DNA from: Cloacimonetes bacterium UBA5456
Lineage (GTDB): Bacteria; Cloacimonadota; Cloacimonadia; Cloacimonadales; Cloacimonadaceae
Length of the DNA stretch: 6,375 bases
Assembly: GCA_002427325.1 (NCBI GenBank)
Contig: DIQS01000056.1
Coordinates: 1 to 6,375 of the forward strand
Direction: 5' to 3'
Made by a program: the position numbers and the translations under genes
Shown: in pieces, positions 6,099 through 6,375 of the stretch
Numbering within the stretch: position 1 is the stretch's first letter
Layout of the letters: each line of letters begins with the position of its first letter
Notes under the pieces: generated by a model
Told to the model about the DNA's origin: nothing
Databases searched by the model: none
Seen by the model: only the letters and a program-made list of their open reading frames with translations

Positions 6099-6103
6099 CT
6101 CCT
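6099..6103 (-). promoter_or_regulatory. Shine-Dalgarno site deciding the start at 6090
   Basis: Read on the minus strand, AAAAAGGAGAAAACGC precedes the ATG; AGGAG is separated from it by 7 bases. The spacing and match to the 16S anti-Shine-Dalgarno are near ideal. The competing in-frame ATG at 6123 is preceded by CCTAAAAAGA, with no comparable purine block, which supports the shorter start. Confidence 0.88.
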
Positions 6104-6230
6104 TTTTGGGTGAATAAATACATTCTTTTTAGGTTAATTCTATCACTAATCGAAAGCTTTATTTAGCAAGATATTGAGGTGGCTTTCATTCGCCTCACAT
6201 ATATCTTTAAGGTTCACAAAGATTATGCTG

Positions 6231-6259
6231 TTAATCTCTCAATTAGGCTGAGAACTTAA
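6231..6259. promoter_or_regulatory. Imperfect dyad in the untranslated leader
   Basis: An inverted repeat with arms TTAA-xx-TCTCA and TGAGA-xx-TTAA around a 7-base centre (attaggc, 6242-6248). Five bases pair perfectly, then a two-base mismatch, then four more. As RNA it would be a weak hairpin without a U-run, so it is not a terminator. It could be a protein-binding site or chance in AT-rich DNA. Confidence 0.25.
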
Positions 6260-6324
6260 GACAATGTTTCCACGTTATGGCTTTCTTACGAAGAGCAAGA
6301 AATAAGGTTAAACAACTTTTTTGC

Positions 6325-6353
6325 ATTGTTTTATTTTCTTTCAAACAAGTCAA
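6325..6353 (-). promoter_or_regulatory. Possible sigma-70-type promoter
   Basis: Minus strand: TTGACT at 6353-6348 matches the -35 consensus TTGACA at five of six bases. With a 17-base spacer the -10 hexamer is AACAAT (6330-6325), four of six matches to TATAAT. TAAAAC at 6333-6328 is an alternative but leaves only 14 bases. Transcription from here would give a leader of about 225 bases. No better pair is visible nearer the start codon. Promoter consensus in the probable host phylum is uncertain, so this is a weak call. Confidence 0.35.
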
Positions 6354-6375
6354 GCCCTTTTTTATCGGCATTTGA

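Larger units (their letters stand above)
6091..6375. other. AT-rich intergenic region upstream of the giant gene
   Basis: This stretch has clearly lower G+C than the coding part, with stops in all frames I followed. It carries the ribosome binding site, the weak promoter candidate and the dyad listed separately. I see no tRNA, small RNA, terminator with U-run, or start of a neighbouring gene within it. The gene therefore appears to be transcribed as the first gene of its unit. Confidence 0.6.

Noticed and set aside
6121..6123. Alternative in-frame start 11 codons upstream
   Set aside because: No Shine-Dalgarno site precedes it, and it would place TQKGENA ahead of a signal peptide that already has a good basic start at 6090.
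5981..6166. Plus-strand open frame over the signal peptide and leader
   Set aside because: It overlaps the start codon and ribosome binding site of the giant gene on the opposite strand and its product has no recognisable features.
1..6375. Tandem DNA repeats or a CRISPR-like array suggested by recurring phrases in the sequence
   Set aside because: The recurrences are protein-level module duplications separated by hundreds of bases with diverged third positions; there are no regularly spaced identical repeats.

Overview
The window is almost entirely one gene. On the minus strand a single reading frame runs from an ATG at 6090 down to base 1 with no stop codon, giving 2030 codons, and it continues past the left edge. 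I translated it codon by codon: there is no frameshift and no in-frame stop. All shorter open frames, on either strand, lie within it as shadows or (5981-6166) overlap its 5' end.

The product is a very large secreted or surface protein built only from beta-rich, non-catalytic modules. In order they are: signal peptide (residues 1-24); module A1 (25-204); two carboxypeptidase-regulatory-like folds B1-B2 (210-370); a fibronectin-III-like fold (378-692) split by a cleaved-adhesin-like jelly roll C1 (404-570); a CARDB-like Ig domain (700-801); module A2 (807-988); B3 (990-1068); a HYDIN/ASPM-like 'choice-of-anchor D' domain (1069-1166); a diverged module A3 (1196-1370); B4-B5 (1371-1538); a second split fibronectin fold (1543-1853) holding jelly roll C2 (1569-1736); B6 (1862-1938); and a FlgD-like Type 9 secretion sorting domain (1945 to the edge). 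The order A-B-B-fn(C)-fn occurs twice, so the gene grew by duplicating a large block as well as single modules.

The organism is inferred, not proven. A YPNPFNP sorting tail, A modules with YGTxYKAFRQQ and FNSSxRFQSDS signatures, split fnIII/adhesin modules and roughly balanced base composition by eye together resemble giant surface proteins of Candidatus Cloacimonadota (WWE1) or a related Fibrobacterota-Chlorobiota-Bacteroidota lineage. The likely role is an outer-surface adhesin or structural protein exported by Sec and then the Type 9 system.

Bases 6091-6375 are AT-rich and non-coding. They hold a strong Shine-Dalgarno site, a possible sigma-70-type promoter near the right edge and a short imperfect dyad. 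I see no RNA gene, CRISPR array, insertion sequence or second gene.
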